From the NCBI GenBank assembly GCA_022749755.1, contig CM040446.1:8890367-8954366 (forward strand): 64,000 nucleotides of DNA, given 5' to 3'. Of the stretch, positions 31,861 through 44,178 are shown piece after piece. Numbering within the stretch: the stretch's first letter is position 1; each line of letters opens with the position of its first letter. The position numbers and the translations under genes were made by a program. The notes beneath the pieces are model-generated. The model did not search any database, had not been told where the DNA came from, and was given only the letters and a program-made list of their open reading frames with translations. This DNA is from Azadirachta indica (taxonomy: Eukaryota; Streptophyta; Magnoliopsida; Sapindales; Meliaceae).

Positions 31861-34731
31861 ATTTGTTTCTCTTTTACAGGCTTATGAAGATGTTTTTCCC
31901 GAGGAGGTACCCAATGAATTGCCGCCCATTAGGGGTATCGAGCATCAGATCGATTTTATTCCTGGAGCTTCAATTCCAAATAAACCAGCCTATAGGAGTA
32001 ATCCCGAGGAGACAAAAGAGCTTCAAAGGCAAGTTGAGGAGTTGTTAACCAAGGGATATGTTAGAGAAAGTATGAGTGAGTCCATGTGCTGTTCCTGTTC
32101 TGTTGGTACCTAAGAAAGATGGCTCTTGGCGTATGTGTGTTGATTGTCGTGCAATTAATAACATTACGGTAAAGTATCGCCATCTTATTCCTAGGCTAGA
32201 TGATATGCTTGATGAATTATATGGTTCTACTATTTTTAGCAAAATTGATTTGAAAAGTGGGTATCATCAAATTCGCATGAGAGAGGGTGATAAGTGGAAA
32301 ACTGCATTCAAAACAAAATATGGTCTATATGAATGGTTAGTTATGCCTTTTGGTTTAACTAATGCACCTAGTACTTTCATGAGGCTTATGAACCATGTTT
32401 TGAAAGATTTAATTGGAAAATTTGTTGTTGTATACTTTGATGATATCCTTGTGTATTCCAAAAATTCGAATGAACACATAGAACATTTAAGGGCTGTACT
32501 TGATATTTTGAGGAAAGAAAAGTTATATGCTAACATTAAAAAGTGTTCTTTTTGTTTAGATCGAATTGTGTTTTTAGGTTTCGTGATAAGTGTTCAAAGC
32601 ATTGAAGTTGATGAAAAGAAGGTAAGTGTTATAAAAAATTGGCCTATTCCTAAATCAGTAAGTGAGGTAAGAAGTTTTCATGAATTGGCTAGTTTTTATA
32701 GACGGTTTGTAAAAGATTTTAGCACCATTGCGGCACCCCTTACAGAGGTAATTAAAAAGAATTGTACTTTTAAGTGGGACAAAGAACAAGAGCATGCATT
32801 TACTTTATTGAAAGATAAGCTTTGTAAGGCACCCATTCTTGCCTTGCCTAACTTTGCTAATACTTTTGAACTTGAATGTGATGCATCAGGATTGGGCATT
32901 GGGGCTGTTCTTATGCAAGAAAGGAGGCCAATTGCCTATTTTAGTAAAAAGCTCTATGGCGCCTCATTGAATTATCCTACTTACGACAAAGAGCTTTATG
33001 CTTTGGTTAGAGCTTTGGAAAACTTGCAGCATTTCTTATGGCCTAAGGAATTTGTTATTCATACTGACCATCAATCTTTGAAGTTCATTAAAAGTCAAGG
33101 TAAGTTGAACAAACGACATGCCAAATGGGTCGAATTTATTGAGACTTTTCCTTATGTGATTAAATACAAACAAGATAAAGACAATGTTGTGGCTGATGCA
33201 CTTTCACGGAGGTATACTTTACTTAATGCTTTAGATGCAAGAATGCTTGTATTTGAACATATTAAAACTCTTTATGATGATGATACTGACTTTTCTAGCA
33301 TTTTCAAAGTATGTAAGAAAGCTGCATATGGTAAGTTTTATAGAATGGATGGGTTTTTGTTTAAAGAAAATAAATTGTGTATACCTATTTGTTCTTTGAG
33401 AGAATTGCTTGTAAAAGAGTCTCATGGGGGTGGTTTAATGGGACATTTTGGCATTACAAAAACTTTAGAAACTTTAGATGAACACTTCTATTGGCCTAAA
33501 ATGAAAAATGATGTGCAAAGAGTTTGTGATAGATGTGTTGTGTGCAAACAAGCTAAATCCAAAGTTTTAAATCAAGATTTGTATACTCCTTCACCTGTTT
33601 CTAGTGAACCTTGGACTAATATTTCCATGGATTTTATTTTGGGTTTACCTATATCAAAAAAGAGGAAAGATTCTATTTTTGTAGTGGTTGATAGGTTTTC
33701 CAAAATGTCACACTTTATACCTTGTAATAAAACTGATGATACCACTAATATTGCAAATCTGTTCTTTAGGGAAGTAGTGCGTTTGCATGGCATTCCAAAA
33801 AACTATTGTTAGTGATAGAGATGTGAAGTTTCTAAGTCATTTTTGGAAAGTTTTGTGGAGTAAATTGAGTACGAAATTGTTATATTCTACTACTTGTCAC
33901 CCACAAACTGATGGTCAAACAGAAGTTGTGAATGGGACTTTGGGAACTTTGTTACATGCTATTATCCAAAAGAATTTGAAGAATTGGGAAGAGTGCATTC
34001 CATTTGTTGAATTCGCATATAATAGAGTTGTACATTCTACTACTGGTTTTTCACCGTTTGAAATTGTTTATGACTTTAACCCACTAACCCCTTTGGATTT
34101 AATTCCTTAACCTTGTGATGAAAGAACTAGCTTAGATGGGAAAACGAAGGCAGAATTGGTGAGAAAACTACATACAGATGTGCGCAAGAACATTGAAAAG
34201 AAGAATCAACAAATTACAAACCAAGTAAACAAAGGACGAAGGCGCGTTGTATTCGAGCCTGGTGATTGGGTTTGGGTACATATGCGAAAGGAAAGGTTTC
34301 CAACTCAAAGGAAGTCAAAGCTACATCCAAGATGATATGGTCCCTTTCAAGTTGTTGAGAAGATCAATGATAATGCCTACAAATTGGATTTTCCTGGTGA
34401 GTATACTGTGAATGCAACTTTTAATGTGGCTGATCTTTCTCCTTTTAATGTAGATGGTGAAGATTCGTGGACAAATCATCTTGAGGAGCGAGGGAATGAT
34501 GCAAATACGGATGCACACAAGAGTAATGATCCAATTCAGCTACCTAATGGTCCCGTTACAAGAGCAAGAATGAAGAAATTCAAAGATGCATTGAATGGGA
34601 TGATTCAAGGTTTGTGGGATGATCTTGCAACAATTCAAGAGTGTAAGAAAGAGTCAAATATCAAGCTTGGACTTCAAGACAATAATCAGAGCTTGGTAAC
34701 ATTAACACAAATACAAGAAGGCAAAACCTAA
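31861..34731 (+). pseudogene. CRM-like gypsy RT, RNase H and integrase
   Basis: The best preserved coding block in the window. RT: EDVFPEEVPNELPPIRGIEH, then a 4-bp duplication (gagt) near 32070 shifts frame; 32076-33812 is one long frame with [27 protein letters not shown] and [10 protein letters not shown]. RNase [32 protein letters not shown]. Integrase: [25 protein letters not shown], then catalytic MDFILGLP and, after a frameshift at about 33805, [10 protein letters not shown] and GQTEVVNG, so D, D and E are all present. The C-terminal part has GDWVWVHM and a tail GPVTRARMKKFKDALNGMIQ that lies inside the 3' LTR. Stops are at 34108 and 34333. The tail overlapping the LTR is described for CRM chromoviruses; the lineage call is tentative. 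Confidence 0.9.
34480..34496 (+). other. Polypurine tract before the 3' LTR
   Basis: The purine-rich 'ttgaggagcgagggaa' directly precedes the LTR start at 34497. This would prime plus-strand DNA synthesis and agrees with the boundary set by the solo LTR's target duplication. Confidence 0.7.
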
Positions 34732-35343
34732 AGATTAAAGCTTCTACGGAATTTAACTTCTCAAATTTGTATAAGGCCATATTCGAATGATGTCTCAAAG
34801 CTAAGCAAGCATGTTCAAGTCTTTTAATTGCAGTTCGAATCAGATCGTCATCATGATACAAGTTTCGAATTCCATGTGTCAGTTTGGGTTAAGTTGCTGT
34901 TCAAGCCCATTAGCTATTTTAGTCTTATTTATAAACATATATTTATAGTTTATTATGTGTTTGGGCTGTTAACGCTAATTATTAAGCCCAAATTCAGTTT
35001 ATTTTATTTTAAGTTAGAATAAGTTTAATTTTGTAGCCAAACACTCCAATTAGGGTTACTTATCTTTTATACCCTTATATATTCAGCCACATGCTCCCAT
35101 GGAGGGGGAATTACTTTTTCGAATGAAATTAAATTGAGAGTGTTTTCTCTTGTTTTGATTCTTGCTTGAATCAAGGTTCTTACAATCAAAGCTAATTACT
35201 TTGAGGGTATTTATTCTAAGGTTCTATTTCACAAGTTGAAATTGGGTTGCAGACTTGGGTGAATCTGATTTAGCTTTCCAAGAGGTTGCTTCCATGCGTA
35301 AAGATATTGGGTCTCAAGTTTAATATACTCGGGGTTCGTATCA
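34497..35343 (+). mobile_element. 3' LTR of the CRM-like gypsy (847 bp)
   Basis: TGATGCAAATACGG...GTTCGTATCA. The boundaries are proven by the solo copy at 11750-12600 with its GGTGA duplications. The first 235 bp still code for the Pol tail (frame to 34731). A TATA-like ttatatat is near 35076-35083. It is followed by satellite sequence beginning GTTAG, at the register where the satellite consensus has GTTAC, so the element inserted into the satellite. The 5' LTR is hidden in or before the gap. Confidence 0.92.
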
Positions 35344-36096
35344 GTTAGTCAACATCGCATGAAGATCATTATAGTGCATTTTATTTCAAAAAATGGAAAA
35401 GTTAAAAATATGTGATTTTCGGGGCAAAAATTATCAAACGCGAAATAGACTTGGAAGACAATTACAATTCGAGACCGGCAACATGTCTTGTTACTCAGCA
35501 TAGCGTGAGAATCATTGCGTGTATTTTAATTCGAAAACGGAGAAGTTAAAAATGTACGATTTTCGGTGTTAGAATTGTCAAATGTGAAAAGTGCTCGAAA
35601 AACGATCTTAATTCAAGATGAGCCACATGTTTTGCCACTTAGCATTGCATAAAGATCATCACGGTGTATTTTAATTCGCAAACGGAGAAATTGAAAATAT
35701 ACGATTTTCATGGCTGTAATTATCAAATGCCAAAAGTACGAAAAAAACGATTTCAATTTGAGACGGGCCACATGTTTTGTTACTCAGCATCACGTGAGAT
35801 CATTACAATACATTTTATTTCAAAAATGGAGAAGCTGAAAATGTGCGATTTTCGGTGCCGGAATTGTCAAATGCAAAAAATATGCGAAAAACAATTTTAA
35901 CTCGATACGGGCCACACGTCTTATTACTCAGCATCGTGTGAAGATCATTATGGTAGATTTTATTTCGAAAAACGGAGAAGTTGAAAATGTGCGATTTCAA
36001 GGGCTGGAATTGTCACACGCGAAACCGACTCAAAAATTGATTTCAATTCGAGACAGACAACACGTCTTGTTACTTAGCATCACGTGAGGATCTTTG
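35344..36096. repeat. Satellite array, segment 1 (about 145-bp monomer)
   Basis: About five tandem monomers. Landmarks recurring each unit are 'cttgttactca', 'gtgaggatcatt', 'gtgcattttatttcgaaaa', 'gaagttgaaaatgta(c)gatttt' and 'attgtcaaa(c/t)gcgaaac'. It ends at the CTTTG duplication of a solo LTR. Confidence 0.93.
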
Positions 36097-36940
36097 TGAC
36101 ACGGGAATGTCCGAACATCAAGAGCAAAACTTAAGTACCAATAAGTTCAAAATTATTACCCTAATTCACTAAGTTGTGAAAACACTGTCAGAGGGGTAAT
36201 TTCAAAATGTAATCTGTATTCACTGAGATAATATTTTAGAAAGTGCTTGAACCATTGGAAATTTAAAGAAATAAACTTTTTATAAAATTTTACGGTTTAG
36301 AATTTAGAGTTCTTTAAAGAAAATTATGATAATTTCTTCACAACATGTTCATTTTCAAGGTAGAATCTGGATACACAGATTTTAAATATTTTTTAGCTTA
36401 AATTCAATGTGTTTTGATTAATTTTTACATGATAGAATGATTTGGTGAGTTATAATTCAAAGCCTTAGCTGTTTTGGTTTACTTTTAAAGAATTTTAAAT
36501 GTTTGTATTCATTTGTCAAAGTTAGGTAATGGTTATTGGCCTAACTATTGAAATTTCTATTAGTTGTTGGTCTAACTTTTGACATTTCTTTCCTTTTAAA
36601 AGTTTATATAAAGGCTTCAAGTATCTAGTATTAAAATCAAGTTGTTTTGAGTTGAGTTAAATAAAATTTTGATATTCTATACTTTGTATTTCATGTGGAG
36701 AATTTCTATAGAGTGGTGAGTATTTTTTTCACTTTTACAACCTTTGGCAGCAACTTAGGGTGGTGTTCTTGTATCCCTTTTGTTGTGAACCTTAAGAGAA
36801 AAGTTTATTTTAACCCTTATTTAGTAAAAACCTAAATGTCCACACAAACCTCTATTTTCTGGTATTAGAGAGCTTATTTCAACCCTTATTTAATAAAAAA
36901 AAACCTAAATCTCCACACAAACCTCCATTTTTTGATATCA
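36097..36940 (+). mobile_element. Solo LTR of the first gypsy family (844 bp)
   Basis: TGACACGGGAATGTCC...TTTGATATCA, flanked by a perfect 5-bp duplication CTTTG (36092-36096 and 36941-36945) inside the satellite. A TATATAAAG box is at 36605-36613. The truncated copy at 616-1241 is the same family. The end part contains a short tandem duplication (cttatttagtaaaaacctaaatg.. / cttatttaataaaaaaaaacct.., 36810-36930). Confidence 0.95.
36605..36613 (+). promoter_or_regulatory. LTR TATA box
   Basis: TATATAAAG in the solo LTR; the equivalent site in the copy at 616-1241 is degraded. Confidence 0.5.
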
Positions 36941-37914
36941 CTTTGCGGTGTATTTTAACTCGAAAACGATGAAATTGAAAATGTACGATTTTCAAGACCA
37001 GAATTATCAAATGCAGAAAATGCTTGAAAAACGATTTCAATTTGAAACAGACCACAGGTCTTGCCCCTTCGCATTGCATGAGGATTATTGTAGTCCATTT
37101 TAATTCAAAAACAAAGAAGCTGAAAATGTATAATTTTCGGGGCTGGAATTATAAAACGCCAAAAGTACGCGAAAAACTATTTCAATTCATAATAGGCTAC
37201 ACGTCTTGTTACTCAGCATCGCATGAGGATCATTATAGTGCATTTTAATTCGAAAATGGAGAACTTCAAAATGTACAATTTTTGGGGCCGGAATTTTCAA
37301 ACGCGAAACGAACTTGACAAACGATTTTAATTTGAGACAGGCTACACGTCTTGTTACTAAGCATCGCATGAGTATTATTGCAGTGCATTTTATTTCGAAT
37401 ACGGAGAAGTTGAAAATGTGCGATTTTCGGAGTCAGAATTATCAAATGCTAAAAATACGTGAAAAACTATTTTAATTCAAGATGGGCCACACGTCTTGTC
37501 AATTAATATCATGTGAGGATAATTACAGTACATATTACTTCAAAAAAATGAAGAAGTTGAAAACGTATGATTTTCGGGGCCTGAATTGTCAAACACGCCA
37601 ATTTAAGACAAGGAAGACGTCCAACTACTTAATATCGCGTGAGGATCATTGCAGTACATTTTAATTCAAAAATAGAGAAGTTGAAAATGTTCGATTTTTG
37701 GGGCCAAAATTGTCTAACGCAAAAAGTGCTCGAAAAACGATTTCAATTTGAAACAGGCCACATGTCTTGCCACTTTAAATCGCGTGAGGATCATTGCAGT
37801 ACATTTTAATTCGAAAATGGAGAAGTTGAAAATGTAAGATTTTTGAGACCGAAATAATCAAACGTCAAACGCAGAAAGTACGTGAAGACCAATTTTAATT
37901 TGAGATGGGCCATG
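36941..37914. repeat. Satellite array, segment 2
   Basis: Continues the same monomer in phase after the solo LTR. The array is about seven units long and ends in 'gatgggcca', where Athila LTR sequence on the minus strand takes over. Confidence 0.93.
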
Positions 37915-38452
37915 AACAAGAAATAATCTCAACCTTCTAATTAATCATATTTCACAAAGTATTCAATACAATTTCAATAGCAAATCCAAACTCCCAAAAT
38001 ATGTTTACACTTCTATTCTTAAATTGAAATTTATGAATCTAATTACAAAAGTTCTAAACATATAAGAGAAAATAAAAAAACTTAAAGAAAGCTTCTCATT
38101 TTGAAGGTTCACCATCAAGTTTTGAAAAAGATGATAATTCTGCTTGCAAAAATGTCCTCTTCTTTAATCCAGCAATCCTCCCCCTCCAATGGAAAATTCA
38201 CCCTTTAGAAAAACCCTCTTATTCATCTAATCCTTCCCCAATTCGTTTCTTCCCTAGCAGCACCTCCAAAGTCATCTCTTTTACTCATTTTATCAATAAC
38301 TTATTCAAAATTCACTCCCACATGTCAAGAAAAGTCTGTCTTCTTGTTATCTTCTTTTCAGCTGGAATTTTGACTCTTAAAACTTCAACATTTACTTTCT
38401 TTTTGAAATGTAGGGTTGTAAATCATTATATCTAGTTTTTAATTATTTTGGA
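37915..38452 (-). mobile_element. Athila-like LTR fragment
   Basis: The reverse complement matches about 43020-43545 of the solo LTR (aataatctcaa / ttgagattatt; catcaagttttga; ctagtttttaattatttt). Only the central part of the LTR is present. It joins a minus-strand gypsy gag at 38453, so either the gypsy inserted in the LTR or two broken elements were joined. Confidence 0.85.
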
Positions 38453-38771
38453 GTAATTATGGCAACTAAATACGTGTTCAACCTTTCTTTCCTACTCTAA
38501 TTATAGTTCGAGATCATTCTTTCCTTGAAAGGTCAAAATCTCCTTTTGAAACAGCTTTCTTGCCTCGTTTAGAATTTGATTGCTCCAAATCCAAGTCATT
38601 TTCTTCTTCCTCCTCAAACATGCATCTGCTAGTGATTTTAGAGATAGATAGGGATTGCAATTCATCCAGTCTAGTATTCAACTTTCTAAATTGTTCGTTA
38701 ACAGCCTTTATGAACATTTTGATGTCAACTTCTTGTAGTTCTCCTTCACTACTCATGTTTATAACCTTCAA
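38453..38771 (-). pseudogene. gypsy gag N-terminal fragment
   Basis: The minus-strand frame 38771-38514 includes a likely start MSSEGELQEVDIKMFIKAVN, then QFRKLNTRLDELQSLSISK and an acidic/basic stretch (EEEEENDLDLEQSNSKRGKK). This is the style of chromovirus gag N-termini. The rest of gag and pol is missing; Athila LTR sequence follows. Confidence 0.7.
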
Positions 38772-39654
38772 AACTAGTTATAAATTAAAGAAATTTATTT
38801 CTCTCACACTCCCTCATGTGTTTGCACTCAAATTATATTGTTATCACTCGTGTTTCACACTAATTTGATGATGGTTTCACCACTCTTTCCTTTTACCACT
38901 CAAGCCAGCCCCCTTTATATTTTTAAAGAATCAAAATCAACAAATCTCAAGAGCAATCAGTTAGATGGTGGCAAATCTTAAAATCAGAATGTTAAAGACT
39001 TAGTTAAGGTAAATGGCAACGAGAAAGAAAATTAAAAAAGAAACCATCTAAAAGAAATCACTAGAATGCAATGAATTGAAGAGCAAAAGCTAAAAAGACA
39101 CAAGTATGCAATTAAACTCGAATAGGATAAATAAAATATAGAGTACGAAATTAAATTAATTTAGCCACAGAAATTCTTATTTAATAAGAATTACTACTGT
39201 TTAAAAAAAAGAAATCCTAACTTGAAAAGGAATATGCAACTAGTTTTGAATTAATTAACTAGTCAATTCCCAAAAAAAAAAAAGGAAAAGAGATTATATG
39301 ATGACTTATTTGAGTAGGAATATGATCTTATGGTTCAAGAAATTCCTTGTATACAAAGGATTAAAATTTGCAATCTAACTCCTTTTTTTTTTTTTGCTTT
39401 TTTTAATTATTTTTTTTTACTTCTTTTGTTTGTGTTTTTTTTTTTAATTGGATCTTTCTTTCAATCTCTTTCTTCTTTTTTTTTTCTCACCAAACTAAAG
39501 ACACAAGACAGAACTGAATCTATTCAAAACAAAAAGAAGAAGAAAAAAAAATTTAAGGAAGCTATGCAAAGACAATACAAGAATCGAACAAAAGTCAAAG
39601 AAAAACATAAAATAAAGATAAGTAAAGGATAAGTAACCTGTTTCCAGAGCCAAA
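38772..39654 (-). other. gypsy 5' leader (minus strand)
   Basis: Non-coding DNA between the PBS and the gag start, with T-runs on the plus strand at 39382-39445 and 39473-39485. No other feature is visible. Confidence 0.6.
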
Positions 39655-39666
39655 GTTCTGATACCA
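39655..39666 (-). other. Primer binding site, tRNA-Met type (minus strand)
   Basis: The minus strand reads TGGTATCAGAAC, matching the tRNA-Met PBS except at one base. It lies next to the end of the LTR at 39669-40423 and upstream of the gag fragment, as in a normal 5' end. Confidence 0.8.
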
Positions 39667-39668
39667 AA

Positions 39669-40423
39669 TAATAAAAACCCACTAGACGACCTGCTTTAAA
39701 AACTTTTGAATCAGTTGTTATGCGTACCCCAGGAACTAGAAAACAAGTTATAGATTATCAGATTAGAACTTAAGGAAATAAATTCTTAAAATTCCAATCT
39801 TAAAGACGCCACAGAGGTTGACCATTCCTTTGACAAGCCAGGATATTATATTCTACTAAGAACACAAGAAGGTAAAGTTACGCTTGCTCAAAATAACTCA
39901 ATATTATTAATGATGTGATGGTTCTTCGTTTACATAGTAGTAGCCTTTATATAAGTATGTAAACATCATTCCAAAATTAAGTAGGAAAAGAAATCCTAAC
40001 GTAAATAGGAAAAGAAACCCCAAATAAAAAAAAAAAACTAAAATCCTAATCTAATTAGGAAACATAACAATCTAAATAAAGTAGAAAACTAATTCTATGT
40101 AAACTAAACAATTTAGACCAAACAAGGAATCTTTAAATCCTTAATTTGTCCATGTAGCATTAGGATTTAATAGCGCAGGGCTATTCTTCTTCTTGCACAT
40201 AAAGGTAAGTAATTATCTTAGGTGAGGCTTTGTAAACTTTTCGAATAGTCTTAGAATCTTGTAGAATAGCTTCTTTGTTGTGCACTTCTATAATTAAACC
40301 TTGTAAAGCTTCTTTCATCCTCTTTGTCCTTGACCTAGTCATTGGATTGCAGATTACTCGCAAAGATTTTTAAAATATTTGCGAATATTATCTTGAACCA
40401 TTTGGCCAGCGCCTCGATATCCA
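39669..40423 (-). mobile_element. 5' LTR of a third gypsy family
   Basis: On the minus strand it starts TGGATATCGAGG next to satellite at 40424 and ends before the PBS. A TATATAAAGG box is at about 39948-39957 (minus). The minus frame 40363-40181 inside the LTR encodes a Pol-tail motif, NPMTRSRTKRMKEALQGLII, again showing pol overlap with the LTR. The 3' end lacks a clear CA, so that border is approximate. Confidence 0.75.
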
Positions 40424-42800
40424 TTAAAAATATAAGATTTTCATGGTCGAAATTGTCAAACATAAAATAGACTCGAAAAACGACTTCATTTCATGGTGAG
40501 CCACACATCTTGTTACTCATTACCGCATAAGGATCATTATGGTGTATTTTATTTCGAAAACAGAGACATTAAAAATGTAAGATTTTGAGGGGCAGAATAG
40601 TCAAATGTGAAACAGACCCGAAAAATGACTTCGTTTCGAGACAGGTCGTAAGTCTTATTGCTCACCATTGTATAAAGATCATTATGGTGCATTTTCTTTC
40701 GAAAATGGACAAGCTATAAATTTACGATTTTTGGTGTTGAAGTTGTCAAATGCAAAACAAACCTCAAAAACAATTTCCTTTAAAGACGAGCCGCATGTCT
40801 TGTTGCTTACCATTACATAAGAATCATTATGGTGCATTTTATTTTGAAAACGGACAAGTTAAAAATTTACGATTTTTGGTGTCGGAATTTTCAAACACGA
40901 AATGGAGTTGAAAAATGACTTCATTTTAAGATGGGTCACACGTCTTATTACTTACCATCCCGTGAGAATCATTACGATGCATTTAATTTCGGAAATAGAG
41001 AAATTGAAAATGTACGATTTTTGGGGCCGAAATTGTCAAACAAGAAACGGACTCTAAAAACGATTTTGTTATAAGACGGGTCACATGCCTTGTTACTCAT
41101 TATCGCGTGAAAATGATTACAGTGCATTATGTTTCAAAGGCGAAAAAGTTGAAAACATACGATTTTCGGGACTGGAATTGTCAAATGCAAAACGGTCTCA
41201 AAAAACGACTTCGTTTCGAGACTGGTAAAATGTCTTATTATTCACCATCATGTCAGAATCATTATAGTGCATTTTATTTTGAAAACGGAGAAGTTAAAAA
41301 TGTATGATTTTCGGGAGCGGAATAGTCAAATGCAAAAAGAACTAAAAAACAACTTCGTTTTAAGACGGGACGCACTTCTTGTTATTCACTATCGCTTAAG
41401 GATCATTACGATGTATTTTATTTCGAAAATGGAGAAGTTGAAATGTATAATTCTTCCTACTGAAATTGTCAAACGCGAAATGGACTAAAAAAACGACTTC
41501 GTTTCATGACGAACCATACATATTATTACTCACCATTGTGTGAGGATCATAAGGTGCATTTTTTCAAAAATGGAGAAGTTGAAAATATACGATTCTTGAG
41601 GCTAGAATTGCCAAACGTGAAACGGACTTAAAGTACGACTTCATTTCCTAACGAGCAACAAGTCTTGTTACTCACCACCGTGTAAGGATCATTATGGTGC
41701 ATTTTTTCAAAAATAAAGAAGTTGAAAAACATATAATTTTCTGGACTGAAATTATTAAACATGGAACGGACTCGAAAAACGAGTTTGTTTTGAGACGAGT
41801 CACATGTCTTGTTACTTATTATAGCGTGAGGATCATTGTGTTGCATTTTGTTTCGAAAATGGAGAAATTGAAAACATATGTTTTTCGGAGTCGAAATTGT
41901 CAAACGTGAAACAGATTAGAAAAATAACTTTGTTTCAAGACGGGTTACATATCTTGTTACTCATCATCGCATAAGAATCATTAAGGGCCCAGATTGTCAA
42001 ACATAAAACGGACCCAAAACTAACTTCTTTTTGCTCACTATGACGTGAGCATCATTGCGGTACATTTTTTTTTGAAAATAGAGAAGTTGAAAATGTATGA
42101 TTTTCAGGGTCAAAATTGCCAAACGCGAAACTGACCCAAAAAACGACTTCATTCTGAGATTGGCCGCCCGTCTTGTTACTCACTATCATGTGAGGATTAA
42201 TATAGCGCGTTGAAAATGTATGATTTTCGGTGCCGGAATTGTTAAACGCGAAATGGACTTGAAAAATGACTTTGTTTCGAGACAAACCACACGTCCTATT
42301 ACTCACTATTACATGAGGATCATTATGGGGTGTTTTTTTTTAAGAACAAAGAAGTTGAAAACGTGTGGTTAGGGGCCGAAACAGACTCGAAAAATGAGTT
42401 TATTTTGACATAGGACACACGTCTTGTTACTTACTATCACGTGAGAATCATTGCAGTGCATTTTGTTTCGAAAGCAGAGAAGTTGAAAATGTACAATTTT
42501 CGGCTGCAATTATCAAATGCTAAACGAAATTGAATAATGGCTTCATTTCGAGACAGGTCACACGTCTTGTTATCACCATTGTGTGAGAATCATTACGGTG
42601 CATTTTATTTCAAAATCGGAAAACTTGAAAATGTACAATTTTTAGGGCCAGAATTGTCAAACGAGAAACTGATCTAAAAAACGACTTCGTTCTTAGATTG
42701 GCTGCACATTTTGTTACATTGCGTGAGGATCATTACGGTGCATTTTTTTCGAAAACGGAGAAGCTGAAAACATACAATTTTTGGGCCAAAATTGTGAAAT
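40424..42800. repeat. Satellite array, segment 3
   Basis: About sixteen tandem monomers of roughly 143-146 bp; for example the 'gcattttattt' landmark recurs at about 41269, 41413, 41556 and 41699. The recurring core is 'acgacttcgtttcgagacg', 'cacgtcttgttactcacc' and 'ggaattgtcaaacgcgaaac'. Units differ from each other by many substitutions, so the array is old. No long ORF is conserved across units. Confidence 0.95.
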
Positions 42801-44178
42801 TGATAAATCAATATTTGTCCTAGTATTTTATTATGTTTATGTCCTTTATTCATGTATTTTATCTTAGAATTTTATTACTTTGAGCTTTCTTTTATTACCT
42901 GTAGGAATTATTATAGAAAGCCCAAAAACAAACCCAAGATGCTGGAAGGCCGGTATTTGCTAAATATAGTTTGTATTTTCTAGTATAACTTTATCCTCAA
43001 TACTCGTATTTGGGTGATACAAAATAATTTAAAAACTAGACATAATGATTTACATCCCTACATTTCAAAAAGAAAGCAAATGTTGAAGTTTAAGGGTCAA
43101 AATTCCAGTTGAAAAGAAGACAATTGGAAGACAGACTTTCTTTGACATGTAGGAGTGAATTTTGAATAAATGGCTGAGAAAACGAGTAAAAGGGAGGACT
43201 TTGGAGGTGCTGCTGCGTAGAGAACGAATTGGGGAAAAATTTGATGAAAAAGAGGGTTTTCTAAAGAGGGAGTTTTCTATTAGAAGGGAGGATTATTGGA
43301 TTGAAGAAGAGGACATTCTTGCTAGGTAGAATTATCATCTTCTTCAAAGCTTGGTGGTGAACCTTCAAAAAGGAAAGCTTTCTTTAAATTTTTTTATTTT
43401 TCAAATATGTTTACAACTTTTGTAATTAGATTCATAGATTTGAATTTAAAAATGGAAATGTAAACATATTTTGGGAGTTTGACTTTGCTATTGAAATGAT
43501 ATTGAATATTTTGTGAAATGTAATTAATTAGAGATTGAGATTATTTCTTATTCATTGATCTGTATAATTTTAATTATTTGTTGTGAATTTGCTATCTATT
43601 ATTTGTGATTGAAATTAATTTGAAAATTAAGGTGTTAAAAACATCATCTTACCTTAATTAAGCTTTTTTGAACAAGTATTTAAATTGAATCCATTGAGTT
43701 GGTTTGATTTAAATGGTTAAATGATTTTCTTATAACAATACAATTAATTAAATAGAAGCTTCATATCAAAGATATATTTAATTAATTGTAAGTAAGAATT
43801 ACCATAATCATTAAAATTCTCTAGATTTAGTGGAAAAATCAATAATGTAAAATACATAATGGTTGTTTAATTCACCTAATATTTCAATACCAGATTAGAT
43901 AACTACCCAAATTCTATATAATTTTATTGAATTCAACGGAATTTTATTGATTTCAAGTTCTTGTAATTTAGCTTTTTAATCACTTCAATTGGAATAATCT
44001 GAATTTGTCATTTGATTGTATTAGAGTATTTACGATTTTATGTTTGCTTAAATTAGTAATTAATAAAAAACAATAAGGATTTAAACCATTACAACTCTGC
44101 GAGAGATCAACCTCGGATTGAACTTATTGTCAGCTATTAACGATTGTGCACTTGCGAGCATTTAAAATTTGCACATCA
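42801..44178 (+). mobile_element. Solo LTR, Athila-like (1378 bp)
   Basis: TGATAAATCAATATTTGTCC...TTTGCACATCA. It is complete and uninterrupted, and is the reference for the split LTR 5998-6081 plus 25332-26605. The satellite on the left stops at 'attgt-gaaat' and resumes on the right at 'taacc-gcgaaac'. Both flanks are in register with consensus attgtCAAACgcgaaac, so the five bases on each side are probably a worn CAAAC duplication. Confidence 0.92.

Noticed and set aside
34854..35343. LTR start at TGATACAAG (34854)
   Set aside because: It offers TG and an inverted end, but the solo copy with GGTGA duplications shows the LTR starts at 34497, after a polypurine tract.
35664..42306. Short ORFs on both strands within the satellite
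   Set aside because: They arise because the monomer is partly open in some frames. They are not conserved from unit to unit and have no start or domain logic.
42801..42896. Separate gypsy LTR fragment preceding the Athila solo LTR
   Set aside because: At first the shared piece with 5998-6081 looked like a different LTR, but the TTATT target duplication shows it is the beginning of the Athila LTR itself.
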